DNA of 64,000 nucleotides from Iocasia fonsfrigidae (lineage in GTDB: Bacteria > Bacillota > Halanaerobiia > Halanaerobiales > DTU029), in contig NZ_CP046640.1 in the NCBI RefSeq assembly GCF_017751145.1, forward strand, positions 2,274,137 to 2,338,136, read 5' to 3'. Each line of letters begins with the position of its first letter. Position 1 is the first letter of the stretch. Both the position numbers and the translations under genes were made by a program. Under the pieces are notes generated by a model. The model was not told the DNA's origin, made no database searches, and was given only the letters and a program-made list of their open reading frames with translations. This document shows, one piece after another, positions 51,414 through 60,410 of this stretch.

Positions 51414-51770
51414 TCTAATCTCCATTCCCTCTAGTTTATCTGAACATAATTTCCAGATATGAAGCACTTATTAATTTATATTCAACATATAATTTCAATT
51501 TCCTTTAGAAAAATTAACTTTATTTTTATTTTTTCACATTTGTTTTTTTATTTTAATGTTATTTATATTTTAACCCCAAAAAATAATACTTATTTATTAA
51601 CTATTAAAAAATACAAATTAATTCAAATTGGACAAAATATATTAATTAATGAACCTGTTCAGATAAGTAGGGTTATCATAATTGTTCTCTTAACTTTAGT
51701 AGTTCATATTATCTTCGGCCTATTTTATAAAAGAACTCCTGGCCAGATTTGTTATAAGGATAAATAGTAT
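51414..51770. other. AT-rich gap between pfkA and spoIIM
   Basis: About 360 bp, convergent/divergent region. A plus-strand ORF of 102 codons (51,459-51,767) ends just before the spoIIM terminator and has one hydrophobic stretch (VIIIVLLTLVVHIIFG), but no ribosome site precedes any of its starts and its first half is low-complexity. I do not call it a gene. No promoter for pfkA with good boxes was found. Confidence 0.4.
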
Positions 51771-51807
51771 AAAAAAAAACCCTGGGGGTAATTAAATACC
51801 CAGGGTT
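51771..51807 (-). terminator. Strong terminator after spoIIM
   Basis: Minus strand AACCCTGGGTA...CCCCCAGGGTT hairpin followed by ten Ts. Confidence 0.9.
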
Positions 51808-51826
51808 TAATTTATATGATAGCATT

Positions 51827-52429
51827 TCAAATAAAATGGAGTATTATTTTCATTAAATAAGGGCTAATAAAGGTTTCAATAATAGAACCACCTACCAATA
51901 AGAGGGCAAGCAAACCCATCTCCAGGGTATATGTCAAGAGATCTTCTCCCTTTAATCCCTCAAGTCCTCGATAATATTTAAATATTCGTACACTTAAATA
52001 AATAGCCATAACTGCTGCCAGAATATAGGCGGGTATAATAATTAAATTCTGGGGAAAAACAGCTGCAATTGCCATTATTATCCCATGAAGACTATATTCA
52101 TTAACCAGAAAACCTACAGTAAAACCAAGAACAAAGCCTTTAAAAAATACCAAAACCATAATAAGCGGCATTAAAAATACAGATATCCCCAAAACCCAGA
52201 TTATAACAATATTTAATAAATTAAATTTAATACTTTCACTAACCAGGGTACTACTACTATAATTAAGCTCATCATAACCTTTCATAAAATCATTAAAATA
52301 AACAAAGACATTTTCTCTGATACTATAATCTACTGTTTTTACAGCAATAGCCCCAAAAGAGATTCCTGAAACAAAGATAATAAATACAAACACAAAGAGT
52401 GGTAATCTATCATAAAAATATTTGTTCAT
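51827..52429 (-). CDS. spoIIM: Stage II sporulation protein M
   Basis: A 200-aa membrane protein of the SpoIIDMP peptidoglycan-remodelling machine that drives engulfment. Five hydrophobic segments; the first is LFVFVFIIFVSGISFGAIAV, and the conserved region includes SIKFNLLNIVIIWVLGIS and GFVLGFTVGFLV. spoIID and spoIIP are not in the window. Its ribosome site is complementary to an upstream sequence. Confidence 0.93.
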   Translation of the reverse strand: MNKYFYDRLPLFVFVFIIFVSGISFGAIAVKTVDYSIRENVFVYFNDFMKGYDELNYSSSTLVSESIKFNLLNIVIIWVLGISVFLMPLIMVLVFFKGFVLGFTVGFLVNEYSLHGIIMAIAAVFPQNLIIIPAYILAAVMAIYLSVRIFKYYRGLEGLKGEDLLTYTLEMGLLALLLVGGSIIETFISPYLMKIILHFI

Positions 52430-52436
52430 GGCTTAA

Positions 52437-52479
52437 TCCTCCTGTTACAGATATATATAATAAATATGCAGCAGGAGGA
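52437..52479 (-). promoter_or_regulatory. spoIIM: Possible ribosome-site-masking hairpin of spoIIM
   Basis: The Shine-Dalgarno CAGGAGGA (complement of 52437-52444), 7 nt before the ATG, is perfectly complementary to TCCTCCTG (complement of 52472-52479), 27 nt upstream. Pairing would hide the ribosome site. Confidence 0.5.
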
Positions 52480-52493
52480 CAAGATATACTATT

Positions 52494-53183
52494 TTAGTTC
52501 ATTTTCAAAAAACCATTATTGATTATCTCCTGGCAAATATACTGACAGGCCTGAACATCTTCCATTGAATTAGAACTTGCTGCCACAACAGTAATACCCC
52601 GTTTGAACTTTAACGCCTTTTCTATAGCCCTTTCTGCAGCAACCCTGGCAGCAAAACTACCATTCATATTATTTGTTCGGGCTATAGTACCAGTAATTAC
52701 TTCAGGTGCACCATAATTATAGGCTGCATCATAGGCCGTACCACCTGATGGACTAACAACCACAACAATTTTATTAGCAAAATCAGCTAACTCAACAACC
52801 TCCCGCCCAATATTGGGTACCACCTCTTCCAGCTCAGCTCCTGCCCTCTCTATTCCCTTTAGAACCTGCTGTATCTCCTTTAATCTATCTTTTTCATTTT
52901 GAATTAGTCTCGGTTCAGCTGCAACTATAACAGTTGTATCATGTTTTAAGGCTTTTTTCCCAGCAAAATAGCCTATTTTTTCTGGATTAACTGTAACAGG
53001 TACTGTGTTATTATCAGGACTGGCTCCCAGGACAGTAATTGCCCCTGCTTCAAGAACTGCCTCAGATGTAGTAGACATATCTATGACATCTACTATCATA
53101 ACTACATTACCCTGACGGGCCGCTGCTGCAGCCCCAGATGCATTATAAGTCGTCTGTAATGTTTTAACCCATAACTTTACCAT
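52494..53183 (-). CDS. ComB-like (2-phosphosulfolactate phosphatase-fold) hypothetical protein
   Basis: A 229-aa protein. MIVDVIDMSTTSEAVLEAGA resembles the ComB segment VVIDVLRATST, and ITVVAASSNSMEDVQACQYI the ComB C-terminal motif, but the catalytic residues are not all obvious; function is unknown. The start is set by GGAGGTGG 4 nt before the ATG. It overlaps the end of the EndoQ-like gene by about 20 bp, so the two are translated from one message. Confidence 0.6.
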   Translation of the reverse strand: MVKLWVKTLQTTYNASGAAAAARQGNVVMIVDVIDMSTTSEAVLEAGAITVLGASPDNNTVPVTVNPEKIGYFAGKKALKHDTTVIVAAEPRLIQNEKDRLKEIQQVLKGIERAGAELEEVVPNIGREVVELADFANKIVVVVSPSGGTAYDAAYNYGAPEVITGTIARTNNMNGSFAARVAAERAIEKALKFKRGITVVAASSNSMEDVQACQYICQEIINNGFLKMN

Positions 53184-54345
53184 AAAAACCACCTCCACCG
53201 GTTTTTATCCTGGCAGCCCCTGAACGTGCCCTAACAATACTACTGGCTATTTTATCACCAACGACCAGCCTTAAATCCTCAAAACTTACTTTATGAAGAA
53301 TATCCATTTCTGTTGTAAACTTTATTAATAATTTCTCCATTGTTCGCGGACCTATTCCTGGAATATCCAGAAGCGGGATTTGATGGATATAAGCAGGGCG
53401 AAATGCTGGTGAATCAGTAACTCCTTTTACACTTATTTCCATAATCCTATCTTTTACTCCCTTTATTACCTTATCTCCCCCACACAGAGGGCATTTTAAG
53501 ATAAACCCTTTTTCATCAATACCCTGCTGACAATCTTCACAATAACTGTGGTGATATTTACCCAGCCTGGGGTCGAGTCCATAATTAGCTAGTACTTTAC
53601 GTCCCTTACTATTTTTAAGGGCGAGTATCAGTTCCTTAAAACTTAATTCTTTCAACCTTATTTTATTATACTCCCTGGCTATTTTAGGTAGTGAATGGGC
53701 ATCTGAATTACTAATAAATGTTTTATCTCTTAATTCAGGTAAATAATCAGCCAAATAAGTATCAGCACTTAAACCTAACTCAATAGCAGGTATCATCTCC
53801 CACTCTTGAGTATTAAAAACCTCTTGATAACTACTAAAAGAACGCCCGTAAAAACTCTTATAAGGGGTAAATACATGAGCAGGAATACATACCCCCCCTG
53901 TACTATCAATTATTTGTAACAGCTGACTAGCATTTAAACCAGTGGACTGGGAACTTAAAGTAATATTTTTGATATATTCACTCATAATCTCACTAAAGTC
54001 TTTTATATTCCTTAAAAAGGGAAAATAAGCAAGGTAATGAGACTGACCGCCATTACTTTCCCTACTTTCTATCTCTGCCCCCAGTATAACTGTTAAATTA
54101 CCATACTTTATTCCACCATCTGTTAACTCCTCCATCAATCCTTCAGCCAGTAATTTTTCTATATCAGCAATGACCGGTGGTGAAGCACAATCTATAATCC
54201 CTATAATATCAAGACCCTTATTTTCAGCAGACTCTTTAAGAATATTCGCAAAGGTCAAACTACGTGAAGCAGTAATCTTTACAGGGTTACCACTGGAAGC
54301 TGCTCCTATATGGATATGCAGGTCAGCAAAATATTCACTAAACAT
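53164..54345 (-). CDS. Endonuclease Q-like PHP-domain protein
   Basis: A 393-aa protein. YFADLHIHIG and the later NSDAHSLPKIA and HSYCEDCQQG/CPLCGGDK (zinc-binding Cys pairs near residues 270-290) fit the EndoQ family, which nicks DNA 5' of deaminated bases (uracil, hypoxanthine). The C-terminal helix-hairpin-helix-like LLDIPGIGPRTMEKLLIKF suggests DNA binding. It overlaps nudF (8 bp) and the ComB-like gene, so DNA repair and nucleotide-pool cleaning may be co-expressed (inference). Confidence 0.85.
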   Translation of the reverse strand: MFSEYFADLHIHIGAASSGNPVKITASRSLTFANILKESAENKGLDIIGIIDCASPPVIADIEKLLAEGLMEELTDGGIKYGNLTVILGAEIESRESNGGQSHYLAYFPFLRNIKDFSEIMSEYIKNITLSSQSTGLNASQLLQIIDSTGGVCIPAHVFTPYKSFYGRSFSSYQEVFNTQEWEMIPAIELGLSADTYLADYLPELRDKTFISNSDAHSLPKIAREYNKIRLKELSFKELILALKNSKGRKVLANYGLDPRLGKYHHSYCEDCQQGIDEKGFILKCPLCGGDKVIKGVKDRIMEISVKGVTDSPAFRPAYIHQIPLLDIPGIGPRTMEKLLIKFTTEMDILHKVSFEDLRLVVGDKIASSIVRARSGAARIKTGGGGFYGKVMG

Positions 54346-54877
54346 TAAAATCCCCTCTTAAATACGTAAGCAAACCAACAATTGTTTTAGCATCCTTAAT
54401 CCGGCCTGATAAAATACTATCCATTATCTCCCCGGGACTTATCAGGTGATTTTTTATAATCTCATCCTCATCAAAATCAGTACCCACCTCTTCCAACTCT
54501 GAAGCTAGATACAAATAAAGAAGCTCATCACTAAAACCTGGAGTAGTATAAAATGAATAAAGATGCTTAATCCTGGCGGCCTTAAAACCTGTTTCCTCAA
54601 TAAGTTCCCTCCTGGCACAATCCAGCGGGTTTTCACCAGGTTCTAGTTTCCCAGCAGGAAGTTCAAGCAAAGTCTCTTCCACCGGGGTTCTATATTGTTC
54701 CACCAGTAAAATTTCCTTTTTTTCTGTAAGAGCCAGAATAGAAACCCCCCCGCTATGTTCAACAACCTCCCGGGTAGAAACCCTTCCATTAGGTAATTTT
54801 ACCTGATCAATTCTCAGATTAACAATTTTCCCCTGATATATATCTTCTGAATCTATTCTTTCTTCTTTAAAGTCCAT
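54338..54877 (-). CDS. nudF: ADP-ribose pyrophosphatase (Nudix), NudF-like
   Basis: A 179-aa Nudix hydrolase: the box GKLEPGENPLDCARRELIEE followed by TGF matches GX5EX7REUXEEXGU with all catalytic Glu residues. LVEQYRTPVEETLLELPAG and YTTPGFSDE are typical of ADP-ribose pyrophosphatases. It sits between the DUF3866 and EndoQ-like genes with minimal spacing. Confidence 0.93.
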   Translation of the reverse strand: MDFKEERIDSEDIYQGKIVNLRIDQVKLPNGRVSTREVVEHSGGVSILALTEKKEILLVEQYRTPVEETLLELPAGKLEPGENPLDCARRELIEETGFKAARIKHLYSFYTTPGFSDELLYLYLASELEEVGTDFDEDEIIKNHLISPGEIMDSILSGRIKDAKTIVGLLTYLRGDFNV

Positions 54878-54880
54878 AAC

Positions 54881-55954
54881 TCACTCTCCTAGTAATTCTT
54901 TTATCCTATTAACAGCCAAACCAGCTGTGCTAAAAAACACCGGGTCATCCTCTAAAGAACGCCCCATACTATAGAAATCAATCCCTGAATTAAAGAGTTT
55001 CTCTACAATCCCATCTATTTGATAATAACAACAATTGTGTTTCTCTAAAATATTACAGGCAAGTAATTGTTTTTTCAGTCTATCATCAAGCGGTAGAATA
55101 AGCTCTACCGGAAAATCAATTAATTCCTCCAGGATTGTACGGCTATGATGGCTTAAACCAAAATGCCTCTGCCGTTTATCGGCAAAACTAATCCTGGGTA
55201 CAAAGACACAGGTCCCTCCGATAATATTTATAGCAGAAGATGTAAAACAATCATCAATCCCACTAAATCCATACCTAGTTCCAGTACCAACAATACCTGG
55301 ACCCATGCCTACAACAATCAGATCCCCCCTAAGAACTTCACGGGCAGCTATCAAAGCAGTAAAAATATTAATAGCCTCCAGGTCACCACCAAAGGAATGT
55401 CCAACAGTAATAGTCTTATCAAGGAGTTTTTTCTTTGTTAAAAATTGTACTGTTTTACTAAACCCTATTGATAACGAACCCTGCTCTGTCATAATATAGA
55501 CAACCCTCTGCTGTGGATAATAACTTTTATAGATTACAAGTAGTGGAGCCAACAGGCTGTGCAGAGGAATTAAAACAACTGGATAGCCATCTAAATTATA
55601 ATCCTTAGTAAAAATATCATGATAAGGACTGTCTTCTTCTTCGACACTTAAAGTTCTCAATTGACAGGGTGTATAACGGAGTTTCATAATATGACCCTTT
55701 TTATCATTTAAACCCCTGGAATTACTGCTTATATTAGAACAGACAAAATGATATCCTCCGGTCCCCAGCTGTAGATTGAAGGCGGTAGTATTTAGTAATA
55801 CCTTATCACCAGTTTTAATTTCCCCGGTAAGGTAGTTATAATTGACAGCCTTGTACACACCCAATCCTTTAATTAAAACCTCCAGGAAAGAGAGCTCTGT
55901 AGTCTTATTAATTACTTTTAATACTCTACCTTTCTCTATTGACATATCATACAT
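54881..55954 (-). CDS. DUF3866 family protein
   Basis: A 357-aa cytosolic protein with no known activity. ALLLNTTAFNLQLGTGGYHFV-like strand (VLLNTTAFNLQLGTGGYHFV), VGHSFGGDLEAIN and GMGPGIVGTGTRYGFSG are the family blocks; HHSRTILEELI follows. Its ATG overlaps the preceding M20 peptidase stop (TAATG). An alternative ATG three codons downstream is possible. Confidence 0.85.
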   Translation of the reverse strand: MYDMSIEKGRVLKVINKTTELSFLEVLIKGLGVYKAVNYNYLTGEIKTGDKVLLNTTAFNLQLGTGGYHFVCSNISSNSRGLNDKKGHIMKLRYTPCQLRTLSVEEEDSPYHDIFTKDYNLDGYPVVLIPLHSLLAPLLVIYKSYYPQQRVVYIMTEQGSLSIGFSKTVQFLTKKKLLDKTITVGHSFGGDLEAINIFTALIAAREVLRGDLIVVGMGPGIVGTGTRYGFSGIDDCFTSSAINIIGGTCVFVPRISFADKRQRHFGLSHHSRTILEELIDFPVELILPLDDRLKKQLLACNILEKHNCCYYQIDGIVEKLFNSGIDFYSMGRSLEDDPVFFSTAGLAVNRIKELLGE

Positions 55955-57075
55955 TAATAGTAACCCCTACTATCTTTAATCACCTTTATCATTAGTTCAA
56001 CCAGCTTGATCATATTATGCATACAAACAGTCTCATTACTGGTATGCACCTTCTCCATTCCCACTCCGAGGTTTATTGTTGGCAGACCAAGTTTATTAAA
56101 GATATTTGCATCACTTCCCCCACCACTTACCATATAAATAATAGGGATTTTAAGCCCCTCCATGGAATATGCAATCAATCTTATTATATCACTTTCCAGA
56201 GGCAATTCAAATCCCGTATATAGTTTTTCAATATTATATTTTACACTACCACCATATTTCTCCACTGCCTGCTTAATTATTTCTTTCATATGCTTAAGCT
56301 GTTTTTCTAGTTTAAGATCATTGTGACTTCTTACTTCCCCTTCCAGTTCTACAATCTCTGGTACTATATTAATTGCTTTCCCACCCCTTATCACCCCTAT
56401 ATTTGCTGTTGTTTCCTCATCTATCTGGCCTAGTTTAATATCAGAAATGGCCTTACTGCTAATCTTAATTGCATTGATACCCTCTTCAGGATGCATACCT
56501 GCATGAGCTGATTTACCTTTGATCACAGCATTAAATTTAAGCTGTGCTGGGGCCTTATATACAATTGTACCAACATCCCCATCAACATCAAGGACTATTC
56601 CCAGGTCAAGACCACTAATTTCTACAGGGTCCAGTTGCCGGGCCCCAAGTAAACCCAGTTCCTCAGCTACAGAGAAAACAACTTTTAAATCACCATGTTC
56701 TATTCTTCTTTCCTTAAGTACCCTGATAACTTCCAGAATTGCAGAAACACCAATAAGGTCGTCACCCCCCAGCACCGTATTGCCACTACTATAGATATAA
56801 TCACCTCTAATAACAGGCTTAATTCCCCTACCAGGTTCTACCCTGTCCATATGTGCTGATAAAAGTATTGCTGGATAATTATCATTTCCTTTAAAATATC
56901 CAATAATATTTCCAGCCTGACCACCTATCTTTTTGGCAGTATTATCTTCATGAACTTCCCCACCAAGTGATTTCAATTCAGCACTTAGTCTATCAGCCAT
57001 CTCCCTTTCTGCAAGTGATATACTATCAATTTGTACCAGCTCCAGAAATAAATCTATTACCCGATTGTTTTTCAT
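55954..57075 (-). CDS. M20-family metallopeptidase, PepT-like
   Basis: A 373-aa zinc aminopeptidase/hydrolase. LLSAHMDRVEPG provides the first metal residues, GNTVLGGDDLIGVSA the bridging Asp, VVFSVAEELGLLGAR the catalytic Glu pair, and the end has VHTSNETVCMHNM. The dimerisation lid lies about residues 190-290. PepT-like (tripeptidase-like) assignment is by motif order; the substrate is unknown. The ATG after GGAGGA (7 nt) is preferred to upstream starts. Confidence 0.9.
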   Translation of the reverse strand: MKNNRVIDLFLELVQIDSISLAEREMADRLSAELKSLGGEVHEDNTAKKIGGQAGNIIGYFKGNDNYPAILLSAHMDRVEPGRGIKPVIRGDYIYSSGNTVLGGDDLIGVSAILEVIRVLKERRIEHGDLKVVFSVAEELGLLGARQLDPVEISGLDLGIVLDVDGDVGTIVYKAPAQLKFNAVIKGKSAHAGMHPEEGINAIKISSKAISDIKLGQIDEETTANIGVIRGGKAINIVPEIVELEGEVRSHNDLKLEKQLKHMKEIIKQAVEKYGGSVKYNIEKLYTGFELPLESDIIRLIAYSMEGLKIPIIYMVSGGGSDANIFNKLGLPTINLGVGMEKVHTSNETVCMHNMIKLVELMIKVIKDSRGYY

Positions 57076-57173
57076 CAACAATTCCTCCACTAACACAATT
57101 TATAAATTAAATATGTCCATAACTTATACCTATTATTCTGGATATGCTTTTATTCTCCTCCGTAATTATAAAT

Positions 57174-57215
57174 AAAAAAACGACAAAAAGCCTCTTATAG
57201 CAGACCTTCTGTCGT
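57174..57215 (-). terminator. Intrinsic terminator after the 2-oxoacid oxidoreductase operon
   Basis: Minus strand ACGACAGAAGG...CTTTTTGTCGT hairpin followed by TTTTTTTATTT. Confidence 0.85.
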
Positions 57216-57244
57216 AAATAATATCCTAATTATATTTTTAATCC

Positions 57245-57781
57245 CTAATCTATTAATTCAACCCCATAATCAAGGGCTTTTTCGTTAACTGGTATCAACT
57301 CATGTCTTCTTTCAGGCAGAACATTTTTCAAAGATCGCTTAACAGTCTCCATTTTTACAATTCCCTTTCTGGCAAGATAGGCTCCTAACATAACCATATT
57401 AGCTATCTGCTTATTCCCTATCTTATCTGCTATATCATTAGCCGGTACCTTAATAATTTCCAGGTCATCTCTTATTACAATTTTGTTGATCAAAGAAGAA
57501 TTTAAAAGCACAAGTCCACCCTTTTTTACCATTGGTGAAAACTTCTCCCATGAAGGTAGGTTCATCACAATTATTGTATCAGGACGCGAAGACAAAGGTG
57601 ATGGTATTTTATCACTGGAAACAATTACTGTACAATTTGCTGTGCCACCTCGCATCTCGGGTCCATATGAAGGCATCCAGGATACCTCATCCCCCTCTTT
57701 CATCCCCGCATAGGCAATAAGTTTTCCAATAGACATAACTCCCTGGCCACCAAATCCAGCCAAAATAATTTCTTCCTTCAT
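57245..57781 (-). CDS. 2-oxoacid:ferredoxin oxidoreductase, gamma subunit
   Basis: A 178-aa subunit of the ferredoxin-dependent 2-oxoacid oxidoreductase complex. IILAGFGGQGVMSIGKLIAYA and WMPSYGPEMRGGTANC are diagnostic of the gamma (CoA-binding-region) subunit. The start is the ATG after AAGGAGGTGG; a longer reading is not supported. Last gene of the delta-alpha-beta-gamma operon. Confidence 0.93.
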   Translation of the reverse strand: MKEEIILAGFGGQGVMSIGKLIAYAGMKEGDEVSWMPSYGPEMRGGTANCTVIVSSDKIPSPLSSRPDTIIVMNLPSWEKFSPMVKKGGLVLLNSSLINKIVIRDDLEIIKVPANDIADKIGNKQIANMVMLGAYLARKGIVKMETVKRSLKNVLPERRHELIPVNEKALDYGVELID

Positions 57782-57785
57782 TATA

Positions 57786-58523
57786 CTAATCCACCTCCTT
57801 AAATACCCCAAGTGGATATACATCAAGCATATTTTCTGCCAGCCATTTAAGGGCCTGAACCGGACTCATACCCCAGTTAGTTGGACAGGAAGATAAAACC
57901 TCTACCGTGGCAAATCCTTTGCCTTCCAGTTGAACCTGAAAGGCCTTTTGGATAGCCTTCTTAGCCTGTCTTATGTGTTTGGGGTCATGAACAGAAACCC
58001 TGGCAATATAAGCAGGACCATCCAGGACTGCCAGCATCTCAGATATTTTAATCGGATTACCAGCTAGCCCCTTATCCCTACCATATGGTGATGTTGTAGT
58101 CTTCTGTTTATCCAGGGTAGTAGGTGCCATCTGGCCACCTGTCATTCCATAAATAGCATTATTAACAAATACGGTAGATATTAATTCACCACGGTTAGCA
58201 GCATGTACAATTTCAGCAGTACCAATTGAAGCCAGGTCACCATCACCCTGATAGGTAAAAACAACTTTATCCTGGTGGACCCGTTTAATTCCAGTAGCAA
58301 CAGCAGGTGCCCGGCCGTGAGAGGCCTCATGCATATCACAATTAAAATAATCATAGGCCAGAACAGCACAACCAACAGGAGCAACCCCTATCGTATCCTT
58401 CCTGACACCAAGTTCATCAATTACCTCTGCTACAAGGCGGTGTATTATACCATGGGTACAGCCTGGGCAATAATGAAATTCTTTATCTGTCAGTGATTCC
58501 GGATAAGCAGCTACGATTTTCAT
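57786..58523 (-). CDS. 2-oxoacid:ferredoxin oxidoreductase, beta subunit (thiamine diphosphate)
   Basis: A 245-aa ThDP-binding subunit. [13 protein letters not shown] contains the conserved CPGC for an Fe-S cluster and [20 protein letters not shown] is the ThDP motif GDG-x(24-27)-N ([16 protein letters not shown]). Overlaps the alpha subunit gene by 4 bases. 2-oxoglutarate or branched-chain 2-oxoacid preference is not decided by sequence alone. Confidence 0.93.
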   Translation of the reverse strand: MKIVAAYPESLTDKEFHYCPGCTHGIIHRLVAEVIDELGVRKDTIGVAPVGCAVLAYDYFNCDMHEASHGRAPAVATGIKRVHQDKVVFTYQGDGDLASIGTAEIVHAANRGELISTVFVNNAIYGMTGGQMAPTTLDKQKTTTSPYGRDKGLAGNPIKISEMLAVLDGPAYIARVSVHDPKHIRQAKKAIQKAFQVQLEGKGFATVEVLSSCPTNWGMSPVQALKWLAENMLDVYPLGVFKEVD

Positions 58524-59584
58524 CTCTTTACACCCCCAATTTTCTCTATTTCAGCCAGTATTTCTTCTGGAGATGGTACCATACCACCTGTTCTTCCATA
58601 GAAATAAACCGGTTTTTCCCCATTTACAGCCAATCGTACATCTTCAACCATCTGCCCGGTACTCATTTCAACAGTCAGGAAATTAACCACTTGCTCTGCT
58701 GTTTCATTAATAACCTTTTCTGGAAAAGGGAACAGGCTAATCGGCCTGATTAGTCCAGCCTTGATTCCTTTCTTTCTTGCCATATCGACAGCACTAATTG
58801 ATATACGAGCCGTAGTCCCATAGGCAACAACTGCCAATTCAGCATCATCCATCTTATATAATTCATAACGCACTTCATTTGCTTTCATTTGCTTATATTT
58901 ATCTTCCAATTTCATTACATGGTCTTCAAGTTTCTGAGGATCAAGGAAAAGGGAGTTAATAATATTGGGTTTTCTCCCTCTGGCCCCATCAGTAGCCCAT
59001 TCTTTTAACGGTAAGTCTGCCGGGTCTATCTCCTGTTTAAATTCCACTGGTTCCATCATCTGACCAATCATACCATCTCCCAGAATCATAACCGGGTTTC
59101 GGTATCTATCTGCAATATCAAAGGCATCAATCGTCAAATCAACAGCTTCCTGCACAGAAGAAGGTGCCAGTACTGCCAATCTATAGTCACCATGTCCACC
59201 ACCTTTTGTTGCCTGAAAATAGTCTGCCTGTGAGGGTTGAATCCCACCCAGTCCAGGCCCCCCCCTCATTATATTAACAATAACTGCTGGCAGTTCTGCA
59301 CCAGCAATATAAGAGATACCTTCCATCTTCAGACTAATACCAGGACTTGATGAAGATGTCAAAACCCTGGCTCCAGCACCGGCAGCACCGTAAACCATGT
59401 TACTAGCAGCAACCTCACTCTCTGCCTGGAGGAAAACACCACCAACTTCCGGTAGACGTTTAGACATATATTCTGGTAGGGCATTCTGTGGTGTAATCGG
59501 ATAACCAAAAAAATACCTACAGCCAGCCTTAATAGCCGCTTCAGCAATCGCTTCATTGCCTTTCATTAAAACCTTATCAACCAT
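58520..59584 (-). CDS. vorB: 2-oxoacid:ferredoxin oxidoreductase, alpha subunit (VorB-like)
   Basis: A 354-aa alpha subunit. [41 protein letters not shown] and [20 protein letters not shown] match the VorB group (3-methyl-2-oxobutanoate:ferredoxin oxidoreductase) closely, although KorA-type enzymes are similar. The start is the ATG 5 nt after AGGAGGGG. Together with IlvE it could oxidise branched-chain 2-oxoacids, giving acyl-CoA and reduced ferredoxin. Confidence 0.92.
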   Translation of the reverse strand: MVDKVLMKGNEAIAEAAIKAGCRYFFGYPITPQNALPEYMSKRLPEVGGVFLQAESEVAASNMVYGAAGAGARVLTSSSSPGISLKMEGISYIAGAELPAVIVNIMRGGPGLGGIQPSQADYFQATKGGGHGDYRLAVLAPSSVQEAVDLTIDAFDIADRYRNPVMILGDGMIGQMMEPVEFKQEIDPADLPLKEWATDGARGRKPNIINSLFLDPQKLEDHVMKLEDKYKQMKANEVRYELYKMDDAELAVVAYGTTARISISAVDMARKKGIKAGLIRPISLFPFPEKVINETAEQVVNFLTVEMSTGQMVEDVRLAVNGEKPVYFYGRTGGMVPSPEEILAEIEKIGGVKR

Positions 59585-59598
59585 CATTTCCCCTCCTC

Positions 59599-59823
59599 TC
59601 ATTTATTTACAGGTCGATACACCTCAATAACTACATCAGGGCAGATAAGGGCACATCTCCCACAGCTTATACATTTATCCTGCTCAACCACCTCTGCAGG
59701 ATGATACCCATGACTATTAATTTTCTCCGCCATTTTTATTATTTCTTTAGGACAAACTGTAGTACACAACTCACAACCCTTACACCGTTCTTCATTAAAA
59801 ATAACCTTTTTATCACTGGTCAT
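59599..59823 (-). CDS. 2-oxoacid:ferredoxin oxidoreductase, delta subunit (2x[4Fe-4S])
   Basis: A 74-aa ferredoxin-type subunit with two cluster motifs, CKGCELCTTVCP and CISCGRCALICP. First gene of the four-gene operon (delta, alpha, beta, gamma), 15 bp ahead of alpha. Transfers electrons to ferredoxin. Confidence 0.94.
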   Translation of the reverse strand: MTSDKKVIFNEERCKGCELCTTVCPKEIIKMAEKINSHGYHPAEVVEQDKCISCGRCALICPDVVIEVYRPVNK

Positions 59824-59903
59824 GGCATTACCCCCTTTTTATACATTCAAAATAATTGCTTGAACATTATTGTGCATTTTATTACCTTGTCCTATTAGCT
59901 GAT

Positions 59904-59922
59904 ATTATTACCTGGTAATAAT
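59904..59922. promoter_or_regulatory. Perfect 9-1-9 inverted repeat upstream of the oxidoreductase operon
   Basis: ATTATTACC-T-GGTAATAAT, about 80 bp before the delta subunit start. Dimer-operator-like; no recognised regulator consensus (not the Rex TTGTGAA type). Confidence 0.4.
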
Positions 59923-60095
59923 ATAATTCTAGATAAATTTTAAAATTCCTTTATTTTATTAACTCTATAAACCTATTATTATCAAAAAAATATTCTTTTG
60001 CCTTTTCTTCACCACTTAATACCCTGTTTGCTCCGGCAACCAGAGCCTTTAATTACTCCTCCTCTAGATAAACCCTTATTGCTAGCAATAAATGC
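59923..60095 (-). pseudogene. Gap with a possible gene remnant
   Basis: Minus strand at 59951-60055 is open for about 33 codons ending at a stop, reading ALVAGANRVLSGEEKAKEYF then FDNNRFIELIK, which looks like a real protein C-terminus. No start codon follows the nearby AGGAGGAG, and an in-frame stop lies just before it. It may be a decayed gene tail; I do not recognise it. The rest of the gap is AT-rich with nothing visible. Confidence 0.25.
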
Positions 60096-60128
60096 AAAAA
60101 GGGATAAGGAGAAAATCCTTATCCCTTT
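60096..60128 (-). terminator. Intrinsic terminator after the small membrane-protein gene
   Basis: Minus strand AAGGGATAAGGA...TCCTTATCCCTT perfect 12-bp stem followed by TTTTG. Confidence 0.85.
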
Positions 60129-60140
60129 AAAAGGTGTTTA

Positions 60141-60359
60141 CTAACTATTTTCTTTTACAGTAGGACGCAGCCTATCTAACTGTCCCAGTACTACATGAGC
60201 AAGTCCAAAACCAACTATACCAGCACCTACACGGTTTTTTACCATCCTAGCACCAATAGTTGAGACAAGCAGGCCCAGGCCACTCACCACCCAGCTAGTA
60301 GTCTGGGGATTATTCTTTTTCTGCTTCCTCTGCATTAAACTCAAACCCTTTAAATACAT
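60141..60359 (-). CDS. Small hypothetical protein with two hydrophobic segments
   Basis: A 72-aa basic protein with hydrophobic stretches SWVVSGLGLLVSTIGARMV and GAGIVGFGLAHVVLGQLD, probably membrane-associated. The start is the ATG after GGTGGAGGTG. It lies 51 bp after argF and has its own terminator, so it probably shares the argF transcript. Family unknown to me. Confidence 0.65.
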   Translation of the reverse strand: MYLKGLSLMQRKQKKNNPQTTSWVVSGLGLLVSTIGARMVKNRVGAGIVGFGLAHVVLGQLDRLRPTVKENS

Positions 60360-60410
60360 GTAAACACCTCCACCATTATTATTCCATATCAATGGTGAAA
60401 TACACTTACT

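Noticed and set aside
51459-51767. 102-codon plus-strand ORF between pfkA and spoIIM
   Set aside because: No ribosome site and AT-driven low complexity in the first half. Only the last 40 residues look membrane-like, and it ends beside the spoIIM terminator by chance or as a remnant.
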